From: Azonexus sp. R2A61
GTDB lineage: Bacteria; Pseudomonadota; Gammaproteobacteria; Burkholderiales; Rhodocyclaceae
Reading direction: 5' to 3'
Length of the DNA stretch: 64,000 bases
NCBI RefSeq assembly: GCF_021401135.1
Contig: NZ_JACBFO010000001.1
Coordinates: 248,001-312,000 of the forward strand
Position numbers and translations under genes: made by a program. Of the stretch, positions 8,373 to 16,992 are shown one piece after another; position 1 is the first letter of the stretch; each line of letters begins with the position of its first letter. The notes beneath the pieces were generated by a model. It was not told the DNA's origin. It searched no databases and was given only the letters and a program-made list of their open reading frames with translations.

Positions 8373-10171
8373 GGAGCGGAATCCGGGGAAATGACCGGAT
8401 TATCCTGCCAGGACAGCGAGAAGCGGAAGCTCAGACCGGGACCGGGTTGATTGGGCACTGCCTCCAGCGTGCCGCCGTGCGCCTCGACAATGGTCTTGCA
8501 GATCGACAGCCCAAGCCCCAGGCCTTCCGGCTTGGTCGTGAAAAAAGCTTCGAACAACTGCGCCTGCTGTTCGGGCCCGAGCCCCGGACCGCGATCGATG
8601 ACTTCGATCCGGCAACGGCCGTCAACGGCGCTCAGCGCGATGACGATCGGCGCCTCGATACCGGCGTCGCGCTGCGCGTCACAGGCATTCTTCAGCAGAT
8701 TGAGCAGAACCTGCTGGATCTGCCGGGGATCGACGCGCACCGCACCGGCATCGGCCGGCAGGCGGTCGTCCAGTTGCAGCGCCGGAACCTGCGGCAGGAT
8801 GCCGGCGAACAATGCGACCGCCTCGCGGACCAGGGCGACCGGCTGGCAACTTTCCCGGACATGCGCACGCTTGCGCGCAAACGAGCGGATACCGGCCAGA
8901 ATGCCGGCCGCCCGTTCGGATTCCTGAGCGATTTCCTCGGCCGCCTGGTGCACCGCCTCCGGCGACAGGTTGCCACGCGCCTGACGCCGGATCAGGCTAC
9001 GTGCGTAATTGCCGATGGCGGCCAACGGCTGGTTCAGCTCGTGGGCCAGCGTGCCGGCAAGTTCGCCGAGAATGGACAGCCGCGACAGGTGATCCATCTG
9101 CTGCTGGTGAGTACGCACGCGCAGTTCCAGACGCTCGCGCTCCTGCAGTGCCGACGACAGTTCGCGGGTTCGCCGGTGGACCAGATGCTCGACGCGGACC
9201 GTATATAACAGCCAGACGATCAATAAGCCGAACAGGATGGCGACCCCGGGCCAGTAACGGCGCGCCAGCGACTCCCAGGCCGTTTCCCGCAGGAAGGCGT
9301 AGGGGCCGATTTCCAGCTCGCGCAGCATCTGGTGCACCGGATGGTAGTCGGCCGGCACGCTCCAGCTCTGGCCGTCGCTGTCCGGCGGCAGGCTGAGCAG
9401 CGCAAACAGGACTTCCCGCGACAGCTCCGGCGGCGTCGTGCGTGTCGCAGCAAACGCCCAGCCGGGGTAACGGGCCGACGAAATCCGGCAATCGTCGGCG
9501 CTGGCCTGCGCCGACAGCACACGAAAGCGGCCCGCCGGAACGCTGCCCTGACGTTCCAGTTGTTCGAGCAGGCATGCCCGCACGACCCCCGCATCGGCCT
9601 GGCCGGCGGCGACCGTTTCGAGCACGCGGAACATCGGAAAACCGGTGAATTTCGGCTCGACGTCGCCCGCTTCCGGATCGACGCCGAGTCGCTTCAGTTC
9701 AGCCCAGACGATCTGATAACCGCCGAAAGCGTCGGGCGACACCGCCGCCAGCGAACGTCCCTTCAGATCCTGCAGGGTCTGCAGTTCCTGCCGCCCGGCC
9801 AGCACCACGACGGCGGAACCGACGACATGGGCCGGATTGCGCTCGCTTACCGATACCTGGGTGGCAATCCGGGTAATGCCGTGACGCGCTTCGAGGGCCA
9901 CGTAATGCCCGGGATTGGTGACCACGAAGTCCAGCTCGCCGCGGCCGATCGCCTCCGACATCTGGCCGAGGTCCATGTGCCGGGCGATCAGACGATGCTG
10001 CGGCAGTTGCGCCTGCAAGGCCGCGACGAAAGGTGCCCACTGGATTTCCGCCTCGCTGGCATCGAGCCAGGCCAGTACACCGATGCGCAGATCGGCCGCC
10101 GACACCGTTCCGGTCAGCAGACCGAACAGCGCAGCCAGCAGCACGCGACGAAGACAGCGGAAATCGGACAT
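8369..10171 (-). CDS. Sensor histidine kinase with periplasmic PhnD-like ligand domain (TtrS-like)
   Basis: This 600-residue kinase begins with a signal sequence (cleavage near SAADLRIG, residue 25). Residues 26-300 form a periplasmic binding domain of the PhnD/TtrS type (DFVVTNPGHYVALEARHGITRIAT, then FGGYQIVWAELKRLGVDP). One membrane helix follows at about 307-324. The H-box is LGELAGTLAHELNQPLAAIGNYARS with H377. N and G boxes are present in the C-terminal ATPase domain (LLNLLKNACDAQRD, DRGPGLG, GLGLGLSI). The ligand could be an oxyanion such as tetrathionate or phosphonate, which the sequence does not settle. It is coupled to the regulator gene. Confidence 0.9.
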   Translation of the reverse strand: MSDFRCLRRVLLAALFGLLTGTVSAADLRIGVLAWLDASEAEIQWAPFVAALQAQLPQHRLIARHMDLGQMSEAIGRGELDFVVTNPGHYVALEARHGITRIATQVSVSERNPAHVVGSAVVVLAGRQELQTLQDLKGRSLAAVSPDAFGGYQIVWAELKRLGVDPEAGDVEPKFTGFPMFRVLETVAAGQADAGVVRACLLEQLERQGSVPAGRFRVLSAQASADDCRISSARYPGWAFAATRTTPPELSREVLFALLSLPPDSDGQSWSVPADYHPVHQMLRELEIGPYAFLRETAWESLARRYWPGVAILFGLLIVWLLYTVRVEHLVHRRTRELSSALQERERLELRVRTHQQQMDHLSRLSILGELAGTLAHELNQPLAAIGNYARSLIRRQARGNLSPEAVHQAAEEIAQESERAAGILAGIRSFARKRAHVRESCQPVALVREAVALFAGILPQVPALQLDDRLPADAGAVRVDPRQIQQVLLNLLKNACDAQRDAGIEAPIVIALSAVDGRCRIEVIDRGPGLGPEQQAQLFEAFFTTKPEGLGLGLSICKTIVEAHGGTLEAVPNQPGPGLSFRFSLSWQDNPVISPDSAP

Positions 10172-10224
10172 CGGGCGATTCTACTTGGCCGTCCGCCATG
10201 CCGACAGCCGAAAATCCGGACAGG

Positions 10225-10246
10225 TTGACGTTTACGTAAACGTCAA
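10225..10246. promoter_or_regulatory. Perfect 22-bp palindromic operator, probable LiuR-type site
   Basis: The half site TTGACGTTTAC is followed immediately by its exact reverse complement. Length and sequence resemble what I recall of LiuR operators (a TTTACGTAAA-like core). It lies in the 283-bp region between the divergent sensor-kinase gene (54 bp away) and the GNAT-carbonic anhydrase gene that heads the catabolic cluster (about 209 bp away). Either promoter could be the target. The rest of 10172-10454 shows no further element that I can defend. Confidence 0.7.
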
Positions 10247-10454
10247 TAAAATTCCCGGCTGTTCAGTCGTCCCGCAGGAGACCGCCCTGGAAATATCCGC
10301 GCCCGGTGCAACCGCTTCATCCCTTGACGGTTCACCCGCCTTGCCGCAATGCAGCAAAGGTAGAATGGCAAGTTGCCGTCGGCCTTGCCCGGCAAACCGA
10401 TAACATCCCCCGCCGATCCCCGGACGGGAGAATCGTTCCAGGAGCCTGCAGCAC

Positions 10455-11612
10455 ATGAACGTCTCGCTTCGTACCCTCACCGCCGCCGATACCGAGGCCC
10501 TCGAACAGGTCCGCCAGTATTTTCGCAACTACGCGGCCTGGCTCGGCGTCGACCTGTCGTACCAGAACTTCGATCAGGAAATGGCCTCGCTGCCGGGTGC
10601 CTACTCCGCGCCGCAGGGTCGACTCTTTTTTGCCGAAGTGGCCGGTCGACCGGCGGGATGCGTCGGCGTCCGCCCGCTGCCCGGCAGCGACGGCGTCTGT
10701 GAACTCAAGCGGCTCTACGTCACCCCCGAGGAACGCGGCCACGGCGTTGGCGCACGGCTGGCCCTGGCGGCGATCAAGGCGGCCAAGGAAATCGGCTATC
10801 GCAAGATCCTGCTCGACACCCTGCCGAACATGCGCATGGCGGTGAAGCTCTACCGCGAACTGGGCTTCAGCGAAGCGCCCAACTACTACCAGACGCCGGT
10901 CGAAGGCACCATGTTCATGGCGCTCGATCTCGACAACTGGTCGGAAGAGGAAATCCGCAACGAAAACCTCTCCCACCTGTTCGATTTCAACCGCGCCTGG
11001 GCACGCCAGATGCGCGAGGTCGACCCCGGCTACTTCGATCGTCTGGACAAGCTGCAAGCCCCCGAATTCCTGTGGATCGGCTGCTCCGACTCGCGGGTAC
11101 CGGCCAACCAGATCGTCGGCCTGCTGCCGGGCGAGGTTTTCGTGCACCGCAACGTCGCCAACCTCGTGCTGCACACCGACCTGAACTGCCTGTCGGTGAT
11201 CCAGTACGCCGTCGACGTGCTCAAGGTGAAACACATCATGGTCGTCGGCCACTACAACTGCGGCGGCGTCGGTGCCGCCTTGCAGAAGGCGCGCGTCGGC
11301 CTGGTCGATTTCTGGCTGCACAACGTGCAGCAGGTGCATGCCAAGCATGCCGAGCATGTCGACAGCCTGCCCGCCGAACAGCGTCACGACCGCCTGTGCG
11401 AACTCAACGTGCTCGAACAGGTGGTCAGCCTGTGCAACACACCGGTGGTCAAGGACGCCTGGCTGCGCGGCCAGAAGCTGACCATCCACGGCTGGATTTA
11501 CGGCCTGAAGGACGGCCTGGTGCACGATCTCGGCATCACCGTCGACCACCCAGAAGAACTGACTTCCCGCTACGACGCGTCGTTACACGCGCTCGAATGC
11601 CGGGGCTGCTGA
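10455..11612 (+). CDS. Bifunctional GNAT N-acetyltransferase / beta-carbonic anhydrase fusion
   Basis: This 385-residue protein has two complete domains. Residues 1-158 form a GNAT acetyltransferase, with the acetyl-CoA loop EERGHGVGARL at 92-102 and a C-terminal LYRELGF. Residues 170-385 form a beta-carbonic anhydrase with zinc ligands C210, D212 (IGCSDSRVPA), H266 and C269 (VVGHYNCGGVGAAL). The CA domain interconverts CO2 and bicarbonate; the acetyl acceptor of the GNAT half is unknown. The gene heads a cluster of acyl-CoA degradation genes, where bicarbonate would feed biotin carboxylases. One continuous frame shows this is a real fusion. Confidence 0.93.
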   Translation: MNVSLRTLTAADTEALEQVRQYFRNYAAWLGVDLSYQNFDQEMASLPGAYSAPQGRLFFAEVAGRPAGCVGVRPLPGSDGVCELKRLYVTPEERGHGVGARLALAAIKAAKEIGYRKILLDTLPNMRMAVKLYRELGFSEAPNYYQTPVEGTMFMALDLDNWSEEEIRNENLSHLFDFNRAWARQMREVDPGYFDRLDKLQAPEFLWIGCSDSRVPANQIVGLLPGEVFVHRNVANLVLHTDLNCLSVIQYAVDVLKVKHIMVVGHYNCGGVGAALQKARVGLVDFWLHNVQQVHAKHAEHVDSLPAEQRHDRLCELNVLEQVVSLCNTPVVKDAWLRGQKLTIHGWIYGLKDGLVHDLGITVDHPEELTSRYDASLHALECRGC

Positions 11613-11641
11613 TTCATCCTACCCTTTCGAGGAGCCTTGCC

Positions 11642-12832
11642 ATGTCCGATCCGATCGTCATCGTTGCCGCCGCCCGTACTGCCATGGGAGCGTTCCAGGG
11701 CGGATTTTCCGCCCTGACCGCCGCCAACCTCGGCGCCGAAGCGATCCGCGCGGCCGTCGCCCGGGCCGGCATCGACGCCGAGCGGGTCGACGAAGTGCTG
11801 ATGGGCTGCGTGCTGCAGGCCGGCCAGGGTCAGGCGCCGGCGCGTCAGGCGGCGCTGCAGGCCGGCATGCCGCTGTCGGCCGGCTGTGCGACGATCCACA
11901 AGGTCTGCGGTTCGGCGATGAAAGCGACCATGCTCGGTCACGACGGCCTGCTCGCAGGTTCCTGCAATATCGCCGTGACCGGCGGCATGGAATCGATGAC
12001 CAACGCCCCCTACCTGCTGCCCAAGGCACGCGGCGGCTATCGCCTAGGCCACGGCCAGTTGCTCGACCACATGTTCCTCGACGGGCTGGAAGACGCCTAT
12101 TCGAAGGAAAACCGCGGCCGGCTGATGGGCACCTTCGCCGAGGAATGCGCCGACGCCTACGGCTTCACCCGCGCCGCGCAGGACGAATTCGCCATCCGCT
12201 CGACGACCCGCGCGCAGACAGCCAGCAACGACGGCAGTTTCGCCTGGGAAATCGCGCCGGTGACCGTTGCCGGGCGCAAGGGGGAGGTGACGATCGCCCG
12301 CGACGAAGGGCCTTTTGCGGTCAACATCGAAAAAATCCCGACTTTGAAACCGGCCTTCCGCAAGGACGGCACGGTGACGCCGGCCAATTCGTCGTCGATC
12401 TCCGACGGCGCCGCGGCGCTGGTACTGATGCGCGCCTCGCAGGCGGAAAAGCTCGGCCTGTCGCCGCTCGCCCGCATCCTGGCGCACACCACGCACGCCG
12501 GCGAACCGGCGCGCTTCCCGTCGGCGCCGGTCGGCGCGATGGAGAAATTGTTCGCAAAAACCGGGTGGACCGCAGAAAGCGTCGATCTCTACGAAATCAA
12601 CGAAGCCTTCGCCGTGGTGACGATGGCGGCGATCCACGATCTCAAGCTCGATCCGGCGCGGGTCAACGTGCATGGCGGCGCCTGCGCGCTCGGCCATCCG
12701 ATCGGCGCTTCCGGTACCCGCATCGTCGTCACGCTACTCGGCGCGCTGAGAAAGCACGGCTTGAAGCGCGGCGTCGCCAGCCTGTGCATCGGCGGCGGCG
12801 AAGCGACCGCACTGGCCGTGGAAATGTTCTGA
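11642..12832 (+). CDS. Acetyl-CoA C-acetyltransferase (thiolase)
   Basis: This 396-residue thiolase has the acyl-enzyme cysteine C89 (HKVCGSAMKA), the loop YEINEAFAV, H352 (GGACALGHPIGASGTR) and the deprotonating cysteine C382 (SLCIGGGEAT). The family splits acetoacetyl-CoA or longer 3-ketoacyl-CoA with CoA, or runs in reverse toward PHA. Together with the HMG-CoA lyase in the same cluster, a role at the end of leucine/ketone-body breakdown is plausible. It starts 29 bp after the GNAT-CA gene and is followed after 1 bp by a transporter gene. Confidence 0.9.
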   Translation: MSDPIVIVAAARTAMGAFQGGFSALTAANLGAEAIRAAVARAGIDAERVDEVLMGCVLQAGQGQAPARQAALQAGMPLSAGCATIHKVCGSAMKATMLGHDGLLAGSCNIAVTGGMESMTNAPYLLPKARGGYRLGHGQLLDHMFLDGLEDAYSKENRGRLMGTFAEECADAYGFTRAAQDEFAIRSTTRAQTASNDGSFAWEIAPVTVAGRKGEVTIARDEGPFAVNIEKIPTLKPAFRKDGTVTPANSSSISDGAAALVLMRASQAEKLGLSPLARILAHTTHAGEPARFPSAPVGAMEKLFAKTGWTAESVDLYEINEAFAVVTMAAIHDLKLDPARVNVHGGACALGHPIGASGTRIVVTLLGALRKHGLKRGVASLCIGGGEATALAVEMF

Positions 12833-12833
12833 C

Positions 12834-13733
12834 TTGGCCGCGTCGCGCCGACTGACCTATCTCAAGCTGGTGGTCGCCATGGCCATGTGGGGCGGCACCT
12901 GGATCGCCGGCCGGATCATCGCCCAGGAACTGTCGGCGCCGCTGGCCGTCGCCGCGCTGCGGTTCGTGCTGGCCGGGCTGGTCGTCGGCGGCGCCCTGAT
13001 GCTCGGCGAAGGCCGCCTGCCCTGGCCGGAAACCCGAGGCGACTGGGGACTGGTGTGGGGCCTCGGCTTTTTCGGCATCTTCCTCTACGGCCTGTGCTTC
13101 TTCTTTGGCCTGCAGCACATCGCCGCCGGCCGCGGCGCGCTGGTCGTCGCCCTCAACCCGGTAGTCATCGTGCTGCTCGCCTGGCTAACCGGTCGCGAGG
13201 CGATGAGTCCGCGCAAGGCGCTCGGCTGCCTGATCGCCACCGCCGGCTGCCTGACGGTGATCGGCAACGGCGATCCGCTGGCGCTGCTGCGCGGCACCAT
13301 CGGCATCGGTGAATGGCTGATCCTCGGCTGCGTGCTGTCGTGGTCGGCCTACACCTTCATCGGCTGGCGGGCGACGCACCGCTTCTCGGCGCAGGCGACG
13401 ACCTTCTACGCGTCGTTCAGCGGGGCCGTGCTGCTCGCGCTGGCCGCCATGATCCAGGGCGACATCGATCCTGCCGCCTGGTCCTGGCGCGTCTGGGCGA
13501 GCATGGTTTTCCTGGCGGTGTTCGGCACCGCCATCGCCTACACCTGGTTCACCGCCGCCGTGCATGCGCTGGGCGCCGGCCAGGCGTCGGTTTTCATCAA
13601 TCTGGTGCCGGTGTTCGCCGTGCTGCAGGCAGCCCTGCTGCTCGACGAACGACTGGCGCCGAGCGTGCTCGGCGGCGGCCTGCTGGTCATCGCCGGCGTC
13701 TGGCTGACTACCCGAAAAAAGGAGACGAGATGA
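12834..13733 (+). CDS. EamA-type drug/metabolite exporter (DMT superfamily)
   Basis: This 299-residue membrane protein has ten predicted helices in two EamA repeats: the first begins LKLVVAMAMWGGTWIAGRI, the second ILGCVLSWSAYTFIGWRA. Substrates of such carriers are amino acids or metabolites and cannot be predicted here. The start is TTG, one base after the thiolase stop; the next in-frame ATG would cut into the first helix. Its stop overlaps the next ATG (ATGA), so it is part of the cluster transcript. Confidence 0.85.
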   Translation: MAASRRLTYLKLVVAMAMWGGTWIAGRIIAQELSAPLAVAALRFVLAGLVVGGALMLGEGRLPWPETRGDWGLVWGLGFFGIFLYGLCFFFGLQHIAAGRGALVVALNPVVIVLLAWLTGREAMSPRKALGCLIATAGCLTVIGNGDPLALLRGTIGIGEWLILGCVLSWSAYTFIGWRATHRFSAQATTFYASFSGAVLLALAAMIQGDIDPAAWSWRVWASMVFLAVFGTAIAYTWFTAAVHALGAGQASVFINLVPVFAVLQAALLLDERLAPSVLGGGLLVIAGVWLTTRKKETR

Positions 13734-14866
13734 TCCTCACCCAGGAACAGGAAATGATCCGCGACGCGCTGCGCGCCTTCGCCCAGGAGCAGATCGCGCC
13801 GTTCGCGGCGGAATGGGACAGGCACAGCACTTTCCCGCGCAGCGCGCTGCAGGGGCTGGCCGGCCTCGGCGTGCTCGGCCTGGTGGTGCCGGAGGAATGG
13901 GACGGCGCCGGCCTCGGCTACATCGAACTCGGGCTGGCACTGGAAGAAATCGCCGCCGCCGACGGCGCCACGTCGACCATCGTCAGCGTGCAGAACTCGC
14001 TGGCCTGCATGGTGCTGCTCAAATACGGCAGCGACGCGCTCAAGGAACAATGGCTGAAGCCGCTGGCCCGCGGCGAAAAGCTCGGCTGCTTCTGCCTGAC
14101 CGAACCGCACGTCGGCTCCGACGCGGCGGCGATCACCACCAGCGCCCGCCGCGAAGGCGACGAATGGGTGCTCAACGGCGTCAAGCAGTTCATCACCACC
14201 GGCAAGGAAGGCGATGTCGCCATCGTTTTCGCCGTCACCGACAAGGCGGCCGGCAAGAAAGGCATCTCGACCTTCCTGGTGCCGACCGCAACCCCGGGCT
14301 ACATCGTCGCCCGGCTGGAAGACAAGATCGGCCAGCATGCCTCCGATACCGCGCAGATCCTGTTCGACAACTGCCGCATTCCGGCCGGCAACCTGCTCGG
14401 CGGCGAAGGCGACGGCTACCGCATCGCGCTGTCCAACCTCGAAGGCGGCCGCATCGGCATCGCCGCCCAGTCGGTCGGCATGGCGCGCGCCGCGCTGGAA
14501 GCGGCGGTCCGTTACGCCCGGGAACGCACTTCCTTCGGCAAACCGCTGGCCGACCATCAGGCGGTCGCCTTCATGCTTGCCGACATGGCGACGCAGATCG
14601 ACGTCGCCCGGCAGGCCGTCTGGCACGCCGCCGCGCTGCGCGACGCCGGCCGGCCGTGTCTGAAGGAAGCCTCGCAGGCCAAGCTGTTCGCCTCGCAGAT
14701 GGCCGAGAAGGTCTGTTCCGACGCGATCCAGATCCACGGCGGTTACGGCGTCACCGCCGATTTCCCGGTCGAGCGCATCTACCGCGACGTGCGCGTCTGC
14801 CAGATCTACGAAGGCGCCTCGGAAATCCAGAAACTGGTGATCGCCCGCGCCGTGCTCGCCGATTGA
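13730..14866 (+). CDS. Acyl-CoA dehydrogenase (short/branched-chain type)
   Basis: This 378-residue FAD enzyme oxidises acyl-CoA to enoyl-CoA. It carries CFCLTEPHVGSDAAAI (substrate/flavin region), KQFITTGKEGD, RTSFGKPLADHQAVAFMLADM, IQIHGGYGVTADFPVER and the catalytic base E361 in QIYEGASEIQKL. Placing the Glu in this C-terminal motif fits the short-chain/butyryl type rather than isovaleryl-CoA dehydrogenase, whose base lies elsewhere. An AAAGGAG site precedes the ATG, which overlaps the upstream stop by 4 bp. Confidence 0.9.
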   Translation: MILTQEQEMIRDALRAFAQEQIAPFAAEWDRHSTFPRSALQGLAGLGVLGLVVPEEWDGAGLGYIELGLALEEIAAADGATSTIVSVQNSLACMVLLKYGSDALKEQWLKPLARGEKLGCFCLTEPHVGSDAAAITTSARREGDEWVLNGVKQFITTGKEGDVAIVFAVTDKAAGKKGISTFLVPTATPGYIVARLEDKIGQHASDTAQILFDNCRIPAGNLLGGEGDGYRIALSNLEGGRIGIAAQSVGMARAALEAAVRYARERTSFGKPLADHQAVAFMLADMATQIDVARQAVWHAAALRDAGRPCLKEASQAKLFASQMAEKVCSDAIQIHGGYGVTADFPVERIYRDVRVCQIYEGASEIQKLVIARAVLAD

Positions 14867-14873
14867 GCGATAC

Positions 14874-14917
14874 TTGCGGTCGACCGGAAAAAGCCGCATT
14901 TTTCCGGTCGACCGCAA
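14874..14917. repeat. 19-bp perfect inverted repeat within the catabolic cluster
   Basis: Arms 14874-14892 (TTGCGGTCGACCGGAAAAA) and 14899-14917 are exact reverse complements around a 6-base loop. It fills most of the 70-bp gap between the acyl-CoA dehydrogenase and the next gene, just upstream of that gene's AGGAGG site. A hairpin here could stop part of the transcription or protect the upstream mRNA end. It belongs to the GGTCGACC repeat family. Confidence 0.85.
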
Positions 14918-14936
14918 CCGCAGGAGGATTTCCACC

Positions 14937-15542
14937 ATGGCCGAGCCGCTCGACTTCTATTTCGATTTCTCCAGCCCCTACAGCTACCTGCTGAGCGAGC
15001 GCATCGACGCGCTCGCCGCCCGCCACGACCGCCGCGTGCGCTGGCACCCGATCCTGCTCGGCATCGTCTTCAAGGCCAGCGGCAGCCAGCCGCTGACGCT
15101 GCAATACCCGCCCAAGGCCGAATACTCGAAGCACGACTTCGCCCGCTCGGCGCGCTATCTCGGCATCCCCTACCGCCATCCCGACCGCTTCCCGCTGCCC
15201 ACCCAGCAGGCCGCCCGCGCCTACCTCTGGCTGCACGCCGCCGACTGCGCGCTGGCCCGCCGCTTCGCCCATGCCGCGTTCCGCGCGCTGTTCGTGGACA
15301 ACCGCGACATTTCGCTGACCGCGACGGTGCTGGAAATTGCCGGCGATCTCGGTGTCGACCGCAATGCGCTCGCCGCCGCCCTCGACGCACCGGAGATCAA
15401 GGAAAAACTCCGCCTGTCGGTCGATGCCGCCATCGCCCGCGGTGTCTTCGGCGCGCCCTACGTGACGATCGACGGCGAAGCCTTCTTCGGCGCCGACCGC
15501 CTGCCGCAGATCGAACGCTGGCTGGAAACCGGCGGCTTCTGA
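14937..15542 (+). CDS. 2-hydroxychromene-2-carboxylate isomerase / kappa-class DsbA-like protein
   Basis: This 201-residue thioredoxin-fold protein begins LDFYFDFSSPYSYLLSERIDALA. The FDFSSPYSYL motif carries the serine that replaces the DsbA cysteine in HCCA isomerases and kappa GSTs. GVFGAPYVTIDGEAFFGADRLP near the end is the matching cis-proline and second glutathione region. Members isomerise aromatic-degradation intermediates or act on glutathione conjugates; which applies is unknown. The ATG at 14937 follows AGGAGG. Confidence 0.85.
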   Translation: MAEPLDFYFDFSSPYSYLLSERIDALAARHDRRVRWHPILLGIVFKASGSQPLTLQYPPKAEYSKHDFARSARYLGIPYRHPDRFPLPTQQAARAYLWLHAADCALARRFAHAAFRALFVDNRDISLTATVLEIAGDLGVDRNALAAALDAPEIKEKLRLSVDAAIARGVFGAPYVTIDGEAFFGADRLPQIERWLETGGF

Positions 15543-15543
15543 C

Positions 15544-16377
15544 ATGAAGCGCCGGCTCGTCCTGCTGCTCGTCATCCTGGCCCTGGCTGCCTGGAGCATC
15601 GGCTTCGAGCCGGGCTGGGTGCAACAGCGCGACCTGCAGCTCAGCCCGGCGAACTGGACCGGCCAGCCGCTGCGCATCGCCATGGCCAGCGACCTGCACG
15701 TCGGCGCCCCGCACGCCGGCATCGACGCCCTGCGCCGGCTGGTCGACCGGATCAACGCCGCCCGCCCCGACCTGATCCTGCTGCCCGGCGATTTCGTCAT
15801 CCAGGGGATTCCCGGCGGCGAAACGGTGGCCCCCGAACGCATCGCCGGCGAACTGGCGCGCCTGCAGGCGCCGCTCGGCGTCTTCGCCACGCTCGGCAAC
15901 CACGACTGGTGGCACGGCGGCGGCGATGTCCGGCAAGCACTGGAAGACGCCGGCATCCGGGTGCTGGAGAACAGCGCCGTCGCATTGCCCACCACCGGCG
16001 ACCGGCAACCGCTCTGGCTGGTCGGCATCGGCGACGACATGACCGGGCATGCCCAGCCGGCCACGGCTTTTACCAGCGTCCCTCCCGGCACAGCCAGTAT
16101 CGTGATGATGCACGATCCGGCCAACGCCCCCGAACTGCCCGCCTCGACACTGGTCGCCTTCGCCGGCCACACGCATGGCGGCCAGGTCCGCCTGCCCTTC
16201 TTCGGCGCGCTGATCGTCCCCGGACGCTCGCCGCGCGCCCACGCCTACGGCTGGATTCCCGACGCACCGGCACCGACCTGGGTCAGTGCCGGCATCGGCA
16301 CCAGCACCTTTCCCATCCGCTTCAACTGCCCGCCCGAGTTCGTGATCCTGCAGCTCGGCGGCAAGGAACCGACATGA
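15544..16377 (+). CDS. Metallophosphoesterase (YkuE/YaeI-like), membrane-anchored
   Basis: This 277-residue protein has a single N-terminal membrane segment (LVLLLVILALAAWSIGF). The calcineurin-like core follows: SDLHVG, PGDFV, GNHDWW, MMHDP and GHTHGGQVRLP cover the dinuclear metal site. The domain faces the periplasm if the N-terminal helix is an anchor. YkuE-type enzymes hydrolyse phosphoesters, including lipid-linked ones. It starts 1 bp after the previous stop, and its own stop overlaps the next ATG. Confidence 0.88.
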   Translation: MKRRLVLLLVILALAAWSIGFEPGWVQQRDLQLSPANWTGQPLRIAMASDLHVGAPHAGIDALRRLVDRINAARPDLILLPGDFVIQGIPGGETVAPERIAGELARLQAPLGVFATLGNHDWWHGGGDVRQALEDAGIRVLENSAVALPTTGDRQPLWLVGIGDDMTGHAQPATAFTSVPPGTASIVMMHDPANAPELPASTLVAFAGHTHGGQVRLPFFGALIVPGRSPRAHAYGWIPDAPAPTWVSAGIGTSTFPIRFNCPPEFVILQLGGKEPT

Positions 16378-16973
16378 AACGACTGTGCATCTTCTGCGGC
16401 TCGAACGCCGGCAATTCTCCGGTCTACCGCGCCGAAGCCGAAAAAATGGGCCGCCTGCTCGCCGCCCGCAACATCGAACTGGTTTACGGCGGCGGCAACG
16501 TCGGCCTGATGGGCGCGGTGGCCGATGCCTGCCTGGCGGCCGGCGGCAGCGTCATCGGCATCATTCCGGAAGCCCTGATGGGCAAGGAAGTGGCCGGCCG
16601 GCACGTCGACCATCGGGCGCTGACCCGCCTCGAAGTGGTCGATTCGATGCATACCCGCAAGGCGCGCATGGCCGAGCTGGCCGATGGCTTCATCGCCATG
16701 CCCGGCGGCTTCGGCACCTTCGAGGAATACTGCGAAATCCTGACCTGGGGCCAGCTCGGCTTTCACCAGAAACCGGTCGGCCTGCTCAATGTCGGCGGTT
16801 TCTACGATCCGTTGCTGGCGATGTTCGACCGTGCCGTCGGCGAAGGCTTCCTGCGCCCGCAGAACCGCGCGATGGCGCTCAGCGATGCCGATGGCGAACG
16901 CCTGCTGGCGGCCATGCTGGCCTATCGTGCCGAGCCGGTCAGCAAATGGCTGAAGGAAGAGCGCCAGCTCTGA
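16374..16973 (+). CDS. LOG-family nucleotide 5'-monophosphate phosphoribohydrolase
   Basis: This 199-residue Rossmann-fold protein begins [21 protein letters not shown] and contains the LOG signature [21 protein letters not shown] with the catalytic Glu/Arg region (MHTRKARM). The family cleaves cytokinin ribotides and, in most bacteria, purine nucleoside monophosphates such as AMP. It overlaps the metallophosphoesterase stop by 4 bp and is part of the same polycistronic cluster, with no obvious link to acyl-CoA catabolism. Confidence 0.88.
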   Translation: MKRLCIFCGSNAGNSPVYRAEAEKMGRLLAARNIELVYGGGNVGLMGAVADACLAAGGSVIGIIPEALMGKEVAGRHVDHRALTRLEVVDSMHTRKARMAELADGFIAMPGGFGTFEEYCEILTWGQLGFHQKPVGLLNVGGFYDPLLAMFDRAVGEGFLRPQNRAMALSDADGERLLAAMLAYRAEPVSKWLKEERQL

Positions 16974-16992
16974 TCGTGCGCGCGAATCCGTC

